NCBI GenBank assembly: GCA_902765485.1
Contig: CACWZZ010000011.1
Span: 1-61,286 of the forward strand
DNA: 61,286 bases
DNA from: an uncultured Bacteroidales bacterium
GTDB lineage: Bacteria; Bacteroidota; Bacteroidia; Bacteroidales; Paludibacteraceae
Direction of reading: 5' to 3'
Under the pieces are notes generated by a model that was given only the letters and a program-made list of their open reading frames with translations, did no database searches and was not told the origin of the DNA. How positions within the stretch are numbered: position 1 is the stretch's first letter; every line of letters begins with the position of its first letter. The position numbers and the translations under genes are program-made. This document shows, one piece after another, positions 1 to 9,900 of this stretch.

Positions 1-1
1 C

Positions 2-91
2 GACAAACTCGGTTATTTCGACGCGGGAGTGAAAGTGGCTTACCACTTCAACTTTCCGAAGAAGATGAAATACAAAGCCTCGAAGCTGTAA
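2..91 (+). CDS. C-terminal end of an outer membrane protein (partial)
   Basis: An open frame enters from the left edge and stops at a TAA at 89-91. The 29 visible residues include an alternating stretch (GYFDAGVKVAYHFNF) that looks like a last transmembrane beta strand, followed by a short basic tail (PKKMKYKASKL). This suggests the end of a beta-barrel or OmpA-like outer membrane protein, but the family cannot be named from so little. A strong terminator follows about 50 bp downstream. Confidence 0.5.
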   Translation, partial: DKLGYFDAGVKVAYHFNFPKKMKYKASKL

Positions 92-140
92 ACGCGCTAA
101 ACGCGAAGCATTAAACGCGACTTATAGTCGCTCTAAACAG

Positions 141-170
141 AAAAAAGCACCTCTCGGGGTGCTTTTTTTT
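141..170 (+). terminator. Rho-independent terminator after the partial OM protein gene
   Basis: GCACC and GGTGC arms, extended by an A run before and a T run after, form a hairpin with a long U tract. The end of the T run also supplies the -33 TTG of the next promoter (169-171). Confidence 0.85.
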
Positions 171-199
171 GCATATGTCGTGAAAAAGCAGTACCTTTG
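169..199 (+). promoter_or_regulatory. Bacteroidota promoter for the MATE-pepD genes
   Basis: -33 TTG at 169-171, a spacer of exactly 20 bp containing an A run, and -7 TACCTTTG at 192-199. It lies 50 bp upstream of the proposed TTG start of the MATE gene. Confidence 0.85.
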
Positions 200-205
200 C
201 AGTCC

Positions 206-247
206 GATTACCAATTGTTAATTACCAATTATCAATCACCAATCAAA
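206..247 (+). repeat. Period-7 tandem repeat (ATTACCA/ATCACCA type)
   Basis: About six degenerate heptamers of the type ATTACCA, ATTATCA, ATCACCA fill the leader between the promoter and the MATE start codon. Confidence 0.75.
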
Positions 248-248
248 C

Positions 249-1694
249 TTGTATAGTTTTTCTTCATATTTGCCGTACTATAAACGCAACCTGAAGGTTG
301 CGATGCCGGTCATGTTCACCCAATTGGGGGCAGCAATGGTCGGTTTGGCAGATAGTATCATGGTGGGTCACTATAGCACGGCGGATTTGGCGGCGGTCAG
401 TTTCTCCAACGCTATCTTCTTTACCGTCATGGTCTTTGCTATGGGCGCATTGATGGGTGTCACACCGCTGGTGGGACATGTGCATGGACGGCTGGAAAAA
501 CTGAGTGAGAGTTATCAGCATACCAATTTCAGTTTTCAGGACTCAGAGATTGCTCATAAGCACGAGCAGATAGCGTCTTATCTTATCAACGGCTTGGTCT
601 TCACGGCGATCATGTGCTTCTTTGCGCTGGTTCTGTTGGCTCCCTGCATCCCTTATCTGGATGCGTTCGGACAAGAACCCGAAGTCATCGCGTGTGCGCG
701 CCCGTACTATATATTAATAGTGCTTTCCATTGTTCCGTTTCTGCTCTTCTGCTTCTTTAAGCAATACTTGGAGGGCTTGGGAAATACGACGGTGGCAATG
801 GGAATTACCTTGGGGTGCAACCTATTGAATATATTGCTGAACTGGGTGTTTATCTTCGGTCATTGGGGTTTCTCTCCCATGGGAGCCGAAGGAGCAGGAT
901 GGGCTACTCTGATCTCGCGGTTGCTGATGCCGGTTTGTTTCCTGGTAGCCATGGTGCTTAAGAAAGAATGGCGTCATTATTTAGCCATCAGCCGACAGAA
1001 GTCAGTTAGCAGCCGTCGCGAAGTAGAACATCTCTTGACGATCGGTGCTCCGATTGGATTGCAGTCGTTCGCAGAAGCGTTCCTTTTTACGGCTTCGTTT
1101 ATTATCATCGGTTGGATCAGTAAGGAAGCGCTGGCAGCGCACCATATAGCGAACCAGATGTGCGATCTGACATTCATGTTGGCGCAAGGTATCGGAGCAG
1201 CGACCACGATCCGAGTCTCGCACCAATTAGGGAAGGGCGACCTGCAAGCCGTGCGTATGGCGAGTCGCGCTTCGATCCATCTATGCCTGCTGATGAACAC
1301 CATCGGGGCGTCGATCATGTTCTTCTTCCGGTATCAGATCCCGTATATTTTCTCCGACGACCCGCAGGTAGCAGAGATTGCTTCGACGCTGCTGATCTTT
1401 GGCGCGCTGTTCCAATACGCCGACGGTCTGCAATGTATCGGAGCAGCGATGCTGCGAGGTATTCAGGACGTGCGCGTGCCGATGCGGATTGCGCTCTTTG
1501 CGTACATCGGCGTAGCTCTGCCTTTAGGGCTATATCTGACTTTCCCTGCCGGACTCGGAGCCAAAGGTATGTGGATGGCGTTTGTTATTGCACTGGTCAT
1601 TCCTGCTATCCTGTTCCATATCCGATTCAACAGGCAATATAAGAAATTAAAAATCAAGAATTACGAATTAAAAATAGAGAATAATGAAGAATAA
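249..1694 (+). CDS. MATE family multidrug efflux transporter
   Basis: A 481-residue, very hydrophobic protein with about twelve membrane segments and the MATE pattern: an N-terminal helix with TQLG, then GLADSIMVG, and FKQYLEGLGNT near the middle. Known role of the family: inner-membrane export of cationic drugs and metabolites driven by Na+ or H+. The frame opens with TTG at 249; the first ATG (303) would cut into helix 1, so the upstream TTG is preferred. The last residues (KKLKIKNYELKIENNEE) are encoded by an AATTAAAAAT-type repeat. It overlaps pepD by 11 bp, so the two are probably translated from one message. The substrate is not predictable. Confidence 0.93.
   Translation: MYSFSSYLPYYKRNLKVAMPVMFTQLGAAMVGLADSIMVGHYSTADLAAVSFSNAIFFTVMVFAMGALMGVTPLVGHVHGRLEKLSESYQHTNFSFQDSEIAHKHEQIASYLINGLVFTAIMCFFALVLLAPCIPYLDAFGQEPEVIACARPYYILIVLSIVPFLLFCFFKQYLEGLGNTTVAMGITLGCNLLNILLNWVFIFGHWGFSPMGAEGAGWATLISRLLMPVCFLVAMVLKKEWRHYLAISRQKSVSSRREVEHLLTIGAPIGLQSFAEAFLFTASFIIIGWISKEALAAHHIANQMCDLTFMLAQGIGAATTIRVSHQLGKGDLQAVRMASRASIHLCLLMNTIGASIMFFFRYQIPYIFSDDPQVAEIASTLLIFGALFQYADGLQCIGAAMLRGIQDVRVPMRIALFAYIGVALPLGLYLTFPAGLGAKGMWMAFVIALVIPAILFHIRFNRQYKKLKIKNYELKIENNEE
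1646..1684 (+). repeat. AATTAAAAAT-type repeat forming the MATE C-terminus
   Basis: Degenerate AATTAAAAATCAAGAATT repeat lying inside the 3' end of the MATE frame and running up to the pepD start codon. Confidence 0.6.
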
Positions 1695-3126
1695 AGTCTT
1701 TGACATCTTTGCGGAGATCTGCAAAGTGCCGCGTCCCTCTAAGCACGAGGAGCAAATCAGCCGCTGGCTGCAAGAATGGGCAGCTGCGCATGGAATAGAG
1801 TGTTTCGCCGACGAAGCGATGAACGTGATCATGCGTGTACCCGCCACGCCCGGATACGAGGATCATGAAGGAGTGATTCTGCAAGCCCACATGGACATGG
1901 TGTGCGAGAAGAACGGCGATGTGGAACATGATTTTATGACCGATCCGATTGAGACGTATGTCGATGGCGAGTGGCTCAAAGCCAAAGGTACGACGCTTGG
2001 CGGAGACGACGGAATCGGTATCTCTATGGCGTTAGCTGCTATCACGGATCCTGAACTGCAACACCCGGCTATCGAGTGCCTCTTTACTGTCGATGAAGAG
2101 ACAGGACTCACCGGCGCAATGAAGTTGCAGGACGGTGTGTTGCGTCATAAGAAACTGATCAACCTTGACTCCGAGGACGATGGTCAGATCTTCATCGGTT
2201 GCGCCGGCGGTATTGACACGCTTGCGAAGATGCACTATGAGGCAATAGATAAATCACAAATCTCAAATCTCAAATCACAAATAGCCATCCGTCTCTCCGT
2301 GACGGGATTGCAGGGTGGTCATTCGGGTGACGACATCAACAAAGGCCGCGCGAACGCGAATCAGTTGATTGTCTGGTTCTTAGCGCGAATACTGCCACAA
2401 ACGGACGTACAGGTCGCTTCGATCAACGGAGGAAACCTGCGCAATGCGATTGCCCGCGAAGCGGAGGCAGTGATTACTGTTCCGATGGCGTACAAAGAGC
2501 AGATTCGTATTGAGTGGAATCGATTTGTTGCGCAGATGGAGGGCGTCTTCGGCGAGGTAGAGAAAGAGATGCGTATGGAGTTGGAGACGACCGACATGCC
2601 GGAGCGTTTTATTCCTGCCGAGAAGGCATATCGGCTTATTATGGCGCTATGCGAGTGCCCGCATGGTATGATCGCTATGAGCCAGGACATCCCCGGTCTG
2701 GTGGAGACTTCCACCAACCTCGCGTCAATCAAGATGAAGGAAGGTTATGTAGAAATCAATACTTCGCAGCGTTCGTCCAAAGAGGAGTCCAAGCACCACC
2801 TCAAATGGGTCGTAGAGCAGGCTCTGGCTATGGCATGCGACGAAGTGACCCACGGAGACGGCTATCCCGGCTGGGCGCCGAATACCAATTCGCCGCTCTT
2901 GGAGGTGGTCAAGAAAGCCTATGTAGATCTTTTCAAATCCGAGCCTAAAGTGCTGGCAATCCATGCCGGACTGGAGTGCGGACTGTTCCTGGAGAAATAT
3001 CCGTATCTGGACATGGTGTCCATCGGTCCGCAAATGTATGGTGTTCACTCGCCGCAGGAGCGTCTCTCGATACCTTCGACCGAGCGGTGCTACGAATGGC
3101 TGTGTCAGATTTTGAAAACACTCTAA
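1684..3126 (+). CDS. pepD: Aminoacyl-histidine dipeptidase (Xaa-His dipeptidase, M20 family)
   Basis: A 480-residue cytosolic metallopeptidase of the PepD type, hydrolysing dipeptides such as carnosine. Visible metal-site motifs are the HMDMVCEKN box (first His ligand), GGDDGIG (bridging Asp), DEETGLTGA (catalytic and ligand Glu) and NLDSEDDG; a lid domain with GGHSGDDI follows. Length is normal for the family. An in-frame CAAATCT heptamer repeat (2251-2283) inserts about ten residues (SQISNLKSQI) just before the lid domain. The ATG overlaps the end of the MATE gene, so expression is likely from the promoter at 169-199. Confidence 0.95.
   Translation: MKNKVFDIFAEICKVPRPSKHEEQISRWLQEWAAAHGIECFADEAMNVIMRVPATPGYEDHEGVILQAHMDMVCEKNGDVEHDFMTDPIETYVDGEWLKAKGTTLGGDDGIGISMALAAITDPELQHPAIECLFTVDEETGLTGAMKLQDGVLRHKKLINLDSEDDGQIFIGCAGGIDTLAKMHYEAIDKSQISNLKSQIAIRLSVTGLQGGHSGDDINKGRANANQLIVWFLARILPQTDVQVASINGGNLRNAIAREAEAVITVPMAYKEQIRIEWNRFVAQMEGVFGEVEKEMRMELETTDMPERFIPAEKAYRLIMALCECPHGMIAMSQDIPGLVETSTNLASIKMKEGYVEINTSQRSSKEESKHHLKWVVEQALAMACDEVTHGDGYPGWAPNTNSPLLEVVKKAYVDLFKSEPKVLAIHAGLECGLFLEKYPYLDMVSIGPQMYGVHSPQERLSIPSTERCYEWLCQILKTL
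2251..2283 (+). repeat. In-frame CAAATCT heptamer repeat inside pepD
   Basis: Four to five degenerate copies of TCAAATC/TCACAAA. They read as SQISNLKSQI in the PepD frame and do not disturb the frame. Confidence 0.8.
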
Positions 3127-3150
3127 CGCATAAATCACAATAAATGGGTA

Positions 3151-3181
3151 TTGCGTATGTCGCAAAAAAGCAGTAATTTTG
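3151..3181 (+). promoter_or_regulatory. Promoter of feoB, probably giving a leaderless mRNA
   Basis: -33 TTG at 3151-3153, 20-bp spacer with an A run, -7 TAATTTTG at 3174-3181. The only start codon that keeps the Walker A motif is GTG 3186, four bases after the -7 box, so the transcript should begin at or next to the start codon. Confidence 0.8.
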
Positions 3182-3185
3182 CGGC

Positions 3186-4856
3186 GTGATTCGAATAGCG
3201 GTCATAGGACTGTCTCAGAGCGGCAAGTCTGCGCTTGCGCAGGCATTGCAGAATTTGGCAGATAAGAGTGCTCAAGAGATGCAATTTGTCGAGGTGCATA
3301 ACCCCGATGAATTGCATGGTCATTCTTTCGACGTGGTGCTCCAAGTGGTGGATTCCACCCGGCTGGAGGAGTCGTTGCTGCTGACGCCGCATATCATCGA
3401 CGAGCAAGAGAAGATCGTGCTGGCTATCGGGCGATACGACCTGCTGCTGGCTACCGACCACTCGCTGAATATACCGAAGATGGAGCAGTTGATCGGTGTT
3501 CCCACCTGCCGCGTGTCCGTTCGCAAGAACTACGGACTGGAGGAGTGTCTGGCGTTGATAGGCGACACGGCGGCAAAGCCGCTATCTACGGCGCACCCGA
3601 TCTACCACTTGCGCGATCGGGCAGATGACGAGGCATATCGGGCGTACGTACATGGTGTGCTGACGCAGACTCTTACCCACGCGCCCAATGATGCGCACCA
3701 GACGCGGCTGGAGAAGATAGATAAGGTGCTAACCAACCCTTGGCTTGGTTTCCCGATTATGATGGCGGTGCTTTATTTTGTGTTCTGGTGTACGTTCACG
3801 GTTGGTTCTTATCCTCAAGATTGGATTGAGCAGGGCATCAATTGGCTTTGCGAGACGGCGCACGCTCATATGGCGGACGGCTGGTTCAGCGGGCTGCTGA
3901 TAGACGGTGTGCTGCAAGGCGTGGGAGCGGTACTCGCTTTCCTGCCGAATATCATCATTTTGTTCTTCTTTATCTCACTGATGGAAGACAGCGGCTATAT
4001 GGCGCGCGAGGCGTTTATCATGGATACGATCATGCACCGTGTCGGTCTGCACGGCCGTTCGTTTGTGCCAATGCTGATGGGCTTCGGTTGCAACGTACCG
4101 GCTATCATGGCGGCGAGAGACATACAGAATCCCAAGGACCGCGTGCTGACGATGCTGATGGTGCCGTTCATGTCTTGTTCGGCGCGGCTGCCGGTATATA
4201 TGCTCTTCGTGGACACGTTCTTTGCGAATCATAAAGCGCTCGTCATGATTTCGCTCTATGCAATCGGAATATGTCTGTCGGTGCTCTTTGCGTTTGTGAT
4301 GAAGCATACCCGTTGGTTCCGGCAAGAGAAAGACGATACGGTGAATGAATTGCCGGCATTCCATCTGCCCAAGGCACGCGCAACGATAGCGCATATATGG
4401 GAGCGCGTGGCGGATTACCTCCAGAAGATATGTACGGTTATTCTTTGGGCATCCATCATCATCTGGGCATTGGAGTATTTCCCCTCGCAGGATCTCAACG
4501 ACTTGGAGAACTCTTATCTGGCGGCGATCGGAAAGGCTGTTTCTCCGGTGCTTGCACCGCTGGGCTTCGACTGGAAGATGTCGGTATGTCTGCTGACCGG
4601 TCTGCCTGCCAAAGAAGCCATCGTTTCGACCCTCGCAATCCTCTATGGCGGCGATATAGCTACCGCCGGATTCACGCCGCTTACGGCATTCTCTTTCTTG
4701 CTCTTTGTGCTACTCTATTTCCCCTGCGTAGCGACGATAGCTACTCTCAGGAGAGAGGCAGGCAAGGTTTGGGCATGGTTCACCGTATTCCATAGTTTGG
4801 GCTTGGCATGGTTGGTGTCATTCCTCGTCTATCAGATCGGATCACTACTAGTATAA
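3186..4856 (+). CDS. feoB: FeoB-type ferrous iron transporter with a reduced G domain
   Basis: A 556-residue protein. The C-terminal 400 residues are a FeoB pore: Gate/nucleoside-recognition helices with SLMEDSGYMAR, MGFGCNVPAIMAARDI and the FMSCSARLPVY cysteine segment. Its known role is Fe2+ import through the inner membrane. The N-terminal part keeps a P loop (GLSQSGKS, residues 8-15) and a VVDST strand, but I see no DxxG G3 motif and no NxxD G4 motif (GRYD stands in its place). The G domain is about 130 residues, and the protein is much shorter than the usual 700 or more. GTP binding may be weak or lost. No feoA is adjacent; an HMA protein follows. The GTG start is supported by the promoter immediately upstream. 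Confidence 0.87.
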   Translation: MIRIAVIGLSQSGKSALAQALQNLADKSAQEMQFVEVHNPDELHGHSFDVVLQVVDSTRLEESLLLTPHIIDEQEKIVLAIGRYDLLLATDHSLNIPKMEQLIGVPTCRVSVRKNYGLEECLALIGDTAAKPLSTAHPIYHLRDRADDEAYRAYVHGVLTQTLTHAPNDAHQTRLEKIDKVLTNPWLGFPIMMAVLYFVFWCTFTVGSYPQDWIEQGINWLCETAHAHMADGWFSGLLIDGVLQGVGAVLAFLPNIIILFFFISLMEDSGYMAREAFIMDTIMHRVGLHGRSFVPMLMGFGCNVPAIMAARDIQNPKDRVLTMLMVPFMSCSARLPVYMLFVDTFFANHKALVMISLYAIGICLSVLFAFVMKHTRWFRQEKDDTVNELPAFHLPKARATIAHIWERVADYLQKICTVILWASIIIWALEYFPSQDLNDLENSYLAAIGKAVSPVLAPLGFDWKMSVCLLTGLPAKEAIVSTLAILYGGDIATAGFTPLTAFSFLLFVLLYFPCVATIATLRREAGKVWAWFTVFHSLGLAWLVSFLVYQIGSLLV

Positions 4857-4900
4857 CTAAATAAACTAGATAAACTAGATTAACTAGATAAACTAGAATA
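4857..4900 (+). repeat. Period-9 AAACTAGAT tandem repeat
   Basis: About four to five copies of AAACTAGAT fill the gap between feoB and the HMA gene. A related block lies at 57795-57842 in the ribosomal operon. Confidence 0.85.
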
Positions 4901-4909
4901 AATACAATT

Positions 4910-5272
4910 ATGAAAAGATATCTATTTATAGTATTGCTGCTGTCCGTTTTCGGTTTTCAGTATTCAGCGTGTTTCGCCAAGGCGAATAAGCAGGTAGTTG
5001 TGCTTTCTTGCGATATTCATTGCCAGGGTTGCTGCGACAAGATCATGAAGAATATCGCTTTTGAGAAAGGCGTGAAAGACATCGTTTGTGATCTGGAGAC
5101 CAAGACAGTTACCGTCACTTTTGATGCCAACAAGACAGATGTGCCGACGCTGCTGAAGGCATTCGAGAAGATTCATAAGCCGGCGGAAGTGGTGAGCCAG
5201 CCGAAATCAGCCGTCAGCCCTCAGAAATCAGACAAGACCGATGCAGAGACGGGCGCGTCCACTCCTTATTAA
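4910..5272 (+). CDS. Secreted or periplasmic heavy-metal-associated (HMA) domain protein
   Basis: 120 residues: a signal peptide (residues 1-22, hydrophobic core IVLLLSVFGF, ending near CFAKA), then one HMA ferredoxin-like domain with a CDIHCQGCCDK metal loop in place of the usual MxCxxC, and a polar tail. The tail (SQPKSAVSPQKSDKTD) is encoded by a CAGCCGT/CAGAAAT heptamer repeat. HMA proteins bind Cu+ or similar soft metals. The position after feoB suggests a metal-homeostasis unit, but which metal is an inference. A bidirectional terminator follows. Confidence 0.8.
   Translation: MKRYLFIVLLLSVFGFQYSACFAKANKQVVVLSCDIHCQGCCDKIMKNIAFEKGVKDIVCDLETKTVTVTFDANKTDVPTLLKAFEKIHKPAEVVSQPKSAVSPQKSDKTDAETGASTPY
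5195..5237 (+). repeat. In-frame (A/G)TCAGCC heptamer repeat in the HMA gene
   Basis: Degenerate heptamers of the GTCAGCC family encode the low-complexity C-terminal tail of the HMA protein. Confidence 0.7.
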
Positions 5273-5298
5273 ATACCCGCGCACGCATAGCACAACAA

Positions 5299-5328
5299 AA
5301 AATAGACGTCCGAACGGACGTCTATTTT
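5299..5328. terminator. Bidirectional terminator between the HMA gene and gap
   Basis: A perfect 14-bp inverted repeat (AAAATAGACGTCCG and its complement) with an AA loop, flanked by A and T runs. It can end both the plus-strand HMA transcript and the minus-strand gap transcript. Confidence 0.9.
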
Positions 5329-5358
5329 GTTACCCGCCATGCATGGCGGATTGCCTGA

Positions 5359-6426
5359 TTAGTGGAGCTCAGCGAGGTACTTGATTGTACGTACCATCTG
5401 GCTGGTGTAGCTGTTCTCGTTGTCGTACCAGCTAACAACCTGTACCTGATAGGTGTCCTCGTCGATCTTAGCAACCATAGTCTGGGTAGCATCGAAGAGC
5501 GAACCGAACTTCATGCCGATAACATCGCTGGAAACGATCTCATCTTCGTTGTAACCGAAGGACTCGTTAGCAGCAGCTTTCATAGCAGCATTGATACCCT
5601 CTTTGGTGATGTCTTTACCCTTAACAACTGCTACCAGGATCGTGGTAGAACCGGTCGGAGTCGGAACGCGTTGTGCAGAACCGATCAGTTTGCCGTTCAG
5701 CTCCGGAATAACGAGACCGATAGCCTTAGCAGCACCGGTGCTGTTCGGAACGATGTTCTGCGCACCTGCACGGCTACGACGGAGATCACCCTTACGTTGC
5801 GGGCCATCGAGGATCATCTGGTCGCCGGTGTAAGCGTGGATAGTGGACATGATACCGCTCTGGATCGGAGCATAAGCATTCAGCGCTGCAGCCATCGGAG
5901 CCAAGCAGTTGGTGGTACAAGAAGCTGCGGAGATAACTTTATCAGCAGGAGTCAGAGTCTTGTGGTTTACATTGTAAACGATGGTCGGAAGGTCGTTACC
6001 AGCAGGAGCAGAGATAACTACTTTCTTTGCGCCAGCCTGGATATGTGCCTCAGCTTTAGCTTTGGAGGTATAGAAACCGGTGCACTCGAGCACTACATCA
6101 ACACCCAGCTCACCCCAAGGCAGCTCAGCTGCATTCGGCTTAGCATAGATAGTGATTTCTTTGCCGTCCACCGTGATCGAACCCGGAGTAACAACAGTTT
6201 TGCCATCCTCAGCGAGAACAGCATCTTTGTAAGCAACAGTGTGCTTGCCCTCACCATACTTGCCTGCGAAACCACCCTGAGCGGTGTCGTACTTGAGGAG
6301 GTGAGCCAACATTTTCGGGCTGGTCAAGTCATTGATAGCAACAACCTCATAACCCTCTGCTTCGAACATCTGACGGAAAGCCAGACGACCAATACGGCCG
6401 AAACCGTTAATAGCTACTTTTGTCAT
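5359..6426 (-). CDS. gap: Glyceraldehyde-3-phosphate dehydrogenase, type I
   Basis: 355 residues. The N-terminal NAD-binding Rossmann motif is INGFGRIGR and the active-site segment is [12 protein letters not shown] with the catalytic Cys. [12 protein letters not shown] near the C-terminus is typical of the family. It catalyses the NAD-dependent oxidation of glyceraldehyde 3-phosphate to 1,3-bisphosphoglycerate in glycolysis. It is slightly longer than the usual 330-340 residues. It stands alone with its own promoter (6490-6518) and the shared terminator downstream. Confidence 0.98.
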   Translation of the reverse strand: MTKVAINGFGRIGRLAFRQMFEAEGYEVVAINDLTSPKMLAHLLKYDTAQGGFAGKYGEGKHTVAYKDAVLAEDGKTVVTPGSITVDGKEITIYAKPNAAELPWGELGVDVVLECTGFYTSKAKAEAHIQAGAKKVVISAPAGNDLPTIVYNVNHKTLTPADKVISAASCTTNCLAPMAAALNAYAPIQSGIMSTIHAYTGDQMILDGPQRKGDLRRSRAGAQNIVPNSTGAAKAIGLVIPELNGKLIGSAQRVPTPTGSTTILVAVVKGKDITKEGINAAMKAAANESFGYNEDEIVSSDVIGMKFGSLFDATQTMVAKIDEDTYQVQVVSWYDNENSYTSQMVRTIKYLAELH

Positions 6427-6489
6427 AATTGTAGAATAATTTAAGTTATTTGTGTATTAAATGTTTGTTTCTCTAAACCTTTGCGGGTG

Positions 6490-6518
6490 CAAAGGTACAC
6501 TTTTTTTGCGACATACAA
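6490..6518 (-). promoter_or_regulatory. Promoter of gap
   Basis: On the minus strand, -7 TACCTTTG lies at 6497-6490 and TTG at 6518-6516 with an A-rich spacer of 18 bp. It lies about 64 bp upstream of the gap start codon. Confidence 0.75.
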
Positions 6519-6579
6519 AAATAAATCGTATAAAAATCTTTATTTTGTTATTTCTGCTTGTCAAAAGACCGCCTTTGCG

Positions 6580-6999
6580 CTATTTGCGACCAAAGTCGGC
6601 AGGTATTTCGCCCCACGCTTTGGTGTCCCATTTATAGATCGGCGTGGTCCATGTATTATCGTGGAGCCACATTTCCGCTTTGCGAACCATGAAGAAAAGG
6701 TCCTGGTTGGAGGCGTTCCATTCGATTTTTGTCTTGCACCGTTTCTGGCGCACCCACGCGAGTGCGGTGACGGAGTCGGTGTAGATGACCCAGTTCAGGT
6801 TGTACTTCTTGATATACGCCAACCCCAACACCAGCGCGAGAAATTCGCCGATGTTGTTGGTTCCTTGGACGAATGGACCGCGATGGAAGACCTCTGTACC
6901 GGTGTCGGCTATGACGCCCCGGAACTCCATAACGCCGGGGTTACCGGAACAAGCGGCATCCACCGCTAAAGCAGGTAATATAGGTTTTGTATTACTCAT
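6580..6999 (-). CDS. RNase H-like protein (RNase HI fold)
   Basis: 139 residues with the RNase H catalytic pattern: D14 in AVDAACSGNPG, E52 in NNIGEF, D75 in YTDSVTA and D135 in IPADFG near the C-terminus. The family cleaves RNA in RNA:DNA hybrids. It is a compact Bacteroidales form without an N-terminal hybrid-binding domain. Its start lies inside the 3' end of the upstream large surface-protein gene (8-bp overlap), so it may be expressed by read-through. Confidence 0.85.
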   Translation of the reverse strand: MSNTKPILPALAVDAACSGNPGVMEFRGVIADTGTEVFHRGPFVQGTNNIGEFLALVLGLAYIKKYNLNWVIYTDSVTALAWVRQKRCKTKIEWNASNQDLFFMVRKAEMWLHDNTWTTPIYKWDTKAWGEIPADFGRK

Positions 7000-9900
7000 G
7001 AATAATAATTTTGCGGGTTTGGATACGCTCTCCTTCTATCGTCTGGACGATTTGCACGTGCGGTCCGACTCGGTATGTGCGAATGACCTGCGCCGGAGTG
7101 GAAGCCGGCGTGGCGTCCGCGCTGCGCGGCACGTCGTCAAAAGCCATCGGGCAAGTGTAGAGCGTTTTGCCGTCGGTGGTGGTGAGACGGCAGTGGAAGA
7201 GGGTGGGCTGACCGCTCATGCCTTCCGGGCGATAGAGGTATTGCTGATTCTCGTTCGCTATCGCCGAACCGTCCGCATACCATTGATAGCCGGTGTACGA
7301 ATGGTCGTGGTTGTCGATAAAGAGGACATCCGTCCATTTGCTGTACATCTGATTAGAGATTGCGATGGTGAAGGAGATATCGGACGTACTTTCGCATAGC
7401 CCGGCTTCGCTCGCTGTGATGGTAGCCGTGTAGTCGCCCGGCGTCATGGCAGCGAGGGAGAAGACGATGTCTGTGCCATCTATCGTGCCGGCAGTATGAA
7501 CGCCATCCACGGCGATGTCGTAACTATCCGGGTTGCCGTTCGTGACGGAGAATGGTACGCGGATCTCATTTGCTTCGTCGCAGGTCATTGCGATGGTGCC
7601 CACCGAAATACGCGGAGTAGCGAGAACCGTCAGGATCAGCGTGTCATAGACATTGGCGGGATTCGTAATAGTATCAATGCCGACAGGGCGGCTGTAGGTC
7701 ATACCCTTCCATGTATAGGTCTCTCCCTCGCAGATAGTGGCTTCGTCTTTTATACAACTACGCAAGAGAGGCACAGCAGGCAGGGAGTATGATTTGACAC
7801 AACTGTTTGCTCCGTCGAACGAAACATGGAGCGTGTGGGTCTGACCATCCGCCGGAATTCCTTCGACGTTGAGTCCGGTCAGGCGTTGTGTCGTTTTGTC
7901 CGCTTCTGTGTAAGTAGCGGTTTGGGGCGTCATGCCATCCACCCAATAGGTGAATGTACCTTGCTGGTATGTGTAGTCCAGATCGAAAGTCAGCGAGGTT
8001 GCGAGATTGTCGCAAGACGGCGCCGAGAAGGATATATTTGCTGTATCTATAGCGGGCGTGAGCGGAGCAGGGGATGGGATACTGTAGTCCGTGATCGTAC
8101 ATCCGTGTGAGCCGTTGAAGATGACATTCAGTTTATGCGTGTCCAATCCGTCTGCCGGTACTCCCGGTATGGTGATTGTGGTCTCCAGTTCATCATCGTT
8201 TTCTGCGGTAAAGGTGCCTGAAGCAGGGGCGCCTCCATCTATGTTCGCCGTAAAAGAGCCGTTTTGGTTGGTATATCCGATGACAGCGGTGAGTGTTGTG
8301 GTGGGAACATCGCACGAAACGGTGCTCCAAGAGAGGGATTTGACAGTAATAGAAGGAATAGCTCTGGCATTGTATATATACGTAGTCGGCGCATCGGTTT
8401 TGACATGCTCATCGTCGAAATAAACGGTCATGGTATGATCCGCATTATCCACCGGTCTATTGGAGAGAACGCCGGTATAGGAAGTGGCGTTATCGCCGAT
8501 CTCACTGTGCGGAATCCGGGCAAGAAGCTCCGTGCCTTCGTAGATGAAGAGGTCTCCGCGCGGGTGAACAAAAGAGATCGTGTAGTCCACATCGGCAATA
8601 TCTGTGCCGCAGCCCACTGGCTGGCGTTGCGCAAAGGTAGCGTTATTGATTTCGCAGAGCAGGTAATGCACCGGGAAACGCTCATATCCGGCGATATTGG
8701 AGGTGCTGGCAGTAACTGCCTCGAAGCGAATGTCATCGAGCGCGAAATCGTTGCCGATATTCATGCCGGAGGTGTTTTTGTTGATCACACGGAGCGCAAC
8801 GTTTGTGCTGGAGGTAGTCGGGGTGGCGATTGAAGATAGACCATGCCATCTGTTGTCCTTGTAGTTGCCCAGATTGATCTCTCCGCCCAAGCCGCTCCAT
8901 GTTGTACCTCCGTCGTAGCTGATTTGGAATTGCAGCCGCGCGCCATTATTCATCTGGTAGAACGCATTGATATTTGCTACCCAGAAGGAGAACAAATAGC
9001 TCACTCCGGCTTGTACTTTCAGTTTCGGGTTCTTGGATCCGCTCTTGGCAATCCAAGCCGCCTGGTCCTCTACATTGCTTGTCACTTTGGAGTCAAAGAG
9101 TCCGAAATAGCTGCCTTCATGCGCGACGACTGTATTGTAGGTATGATAGAAATCGGAGGAGTTCTGGACGATAGCATATCCGCCGGATGCACCGGGGTGG
9201 GTGTCGTAATAGTTCGTCAAGTCTTTTCCCCAGTAGTCATATTTACTCTCTAGATTGTCTTCCGTCTCAAAGGTGCCATTGGAGATCAAGTTTCCTTCCG
9301 GCGAGGGAGGATCGTTTGTCGCCATTAAGTAGTAGTCTATATCCTTTGCTTCAGTGGGGGCTGTGAAAGTGAGGTTGCGGTTCTCTGGATAAGTTCCGGA
9401 AATCACCACTTCGTCGGCAGAGTTGGTCCACTGGAAATACGTGGAGTTTTGGTTTGTCGGCGTAAGGGTCACATCCTCCTGCGTAAAGCGTGTCAGTCGC
9501 AGGTCGGAGTCTGTTCCTGTCGTGGTATGGGTGGTAGGGGATACGGTAGGCGGAGTGACACTCACCGTGCATGACGCATCACATCCGTCTCCGCTGAGGA
9601 AGGTAGCATAGAGCGTGTATGTCTTTGCAGCCGAGGCGTCGAATCCTTTGAGCCGGAAGGTTTGAGGTGTCTCGATGTCGTTATTGTCAATGATGAGGGT
9701 ATCCACTCCGGGGCTCCATATCTGCAGTTGTCCTGCGTTCTTCTTGTCGTCGAAAGCGACCACACCGTTGATGGCGGTCGTTTGGTCGGTGACATTCGCA
9801 TCGGAGGCAACGGCTACGAAAGAGGTGATCTTACATGCTCCCGGTGCTCCGTCCGAGCAGTTTTGGTTGATACGGATACGGATGAGCCGGCACATGGAAG

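Noticed and set aside
5362-6444. Long plus-strand frame opposite gap
   Set aside because: Exact antisense shadow of a clear GAPDH gene; Thr/Ser/Leu-rich without domains.
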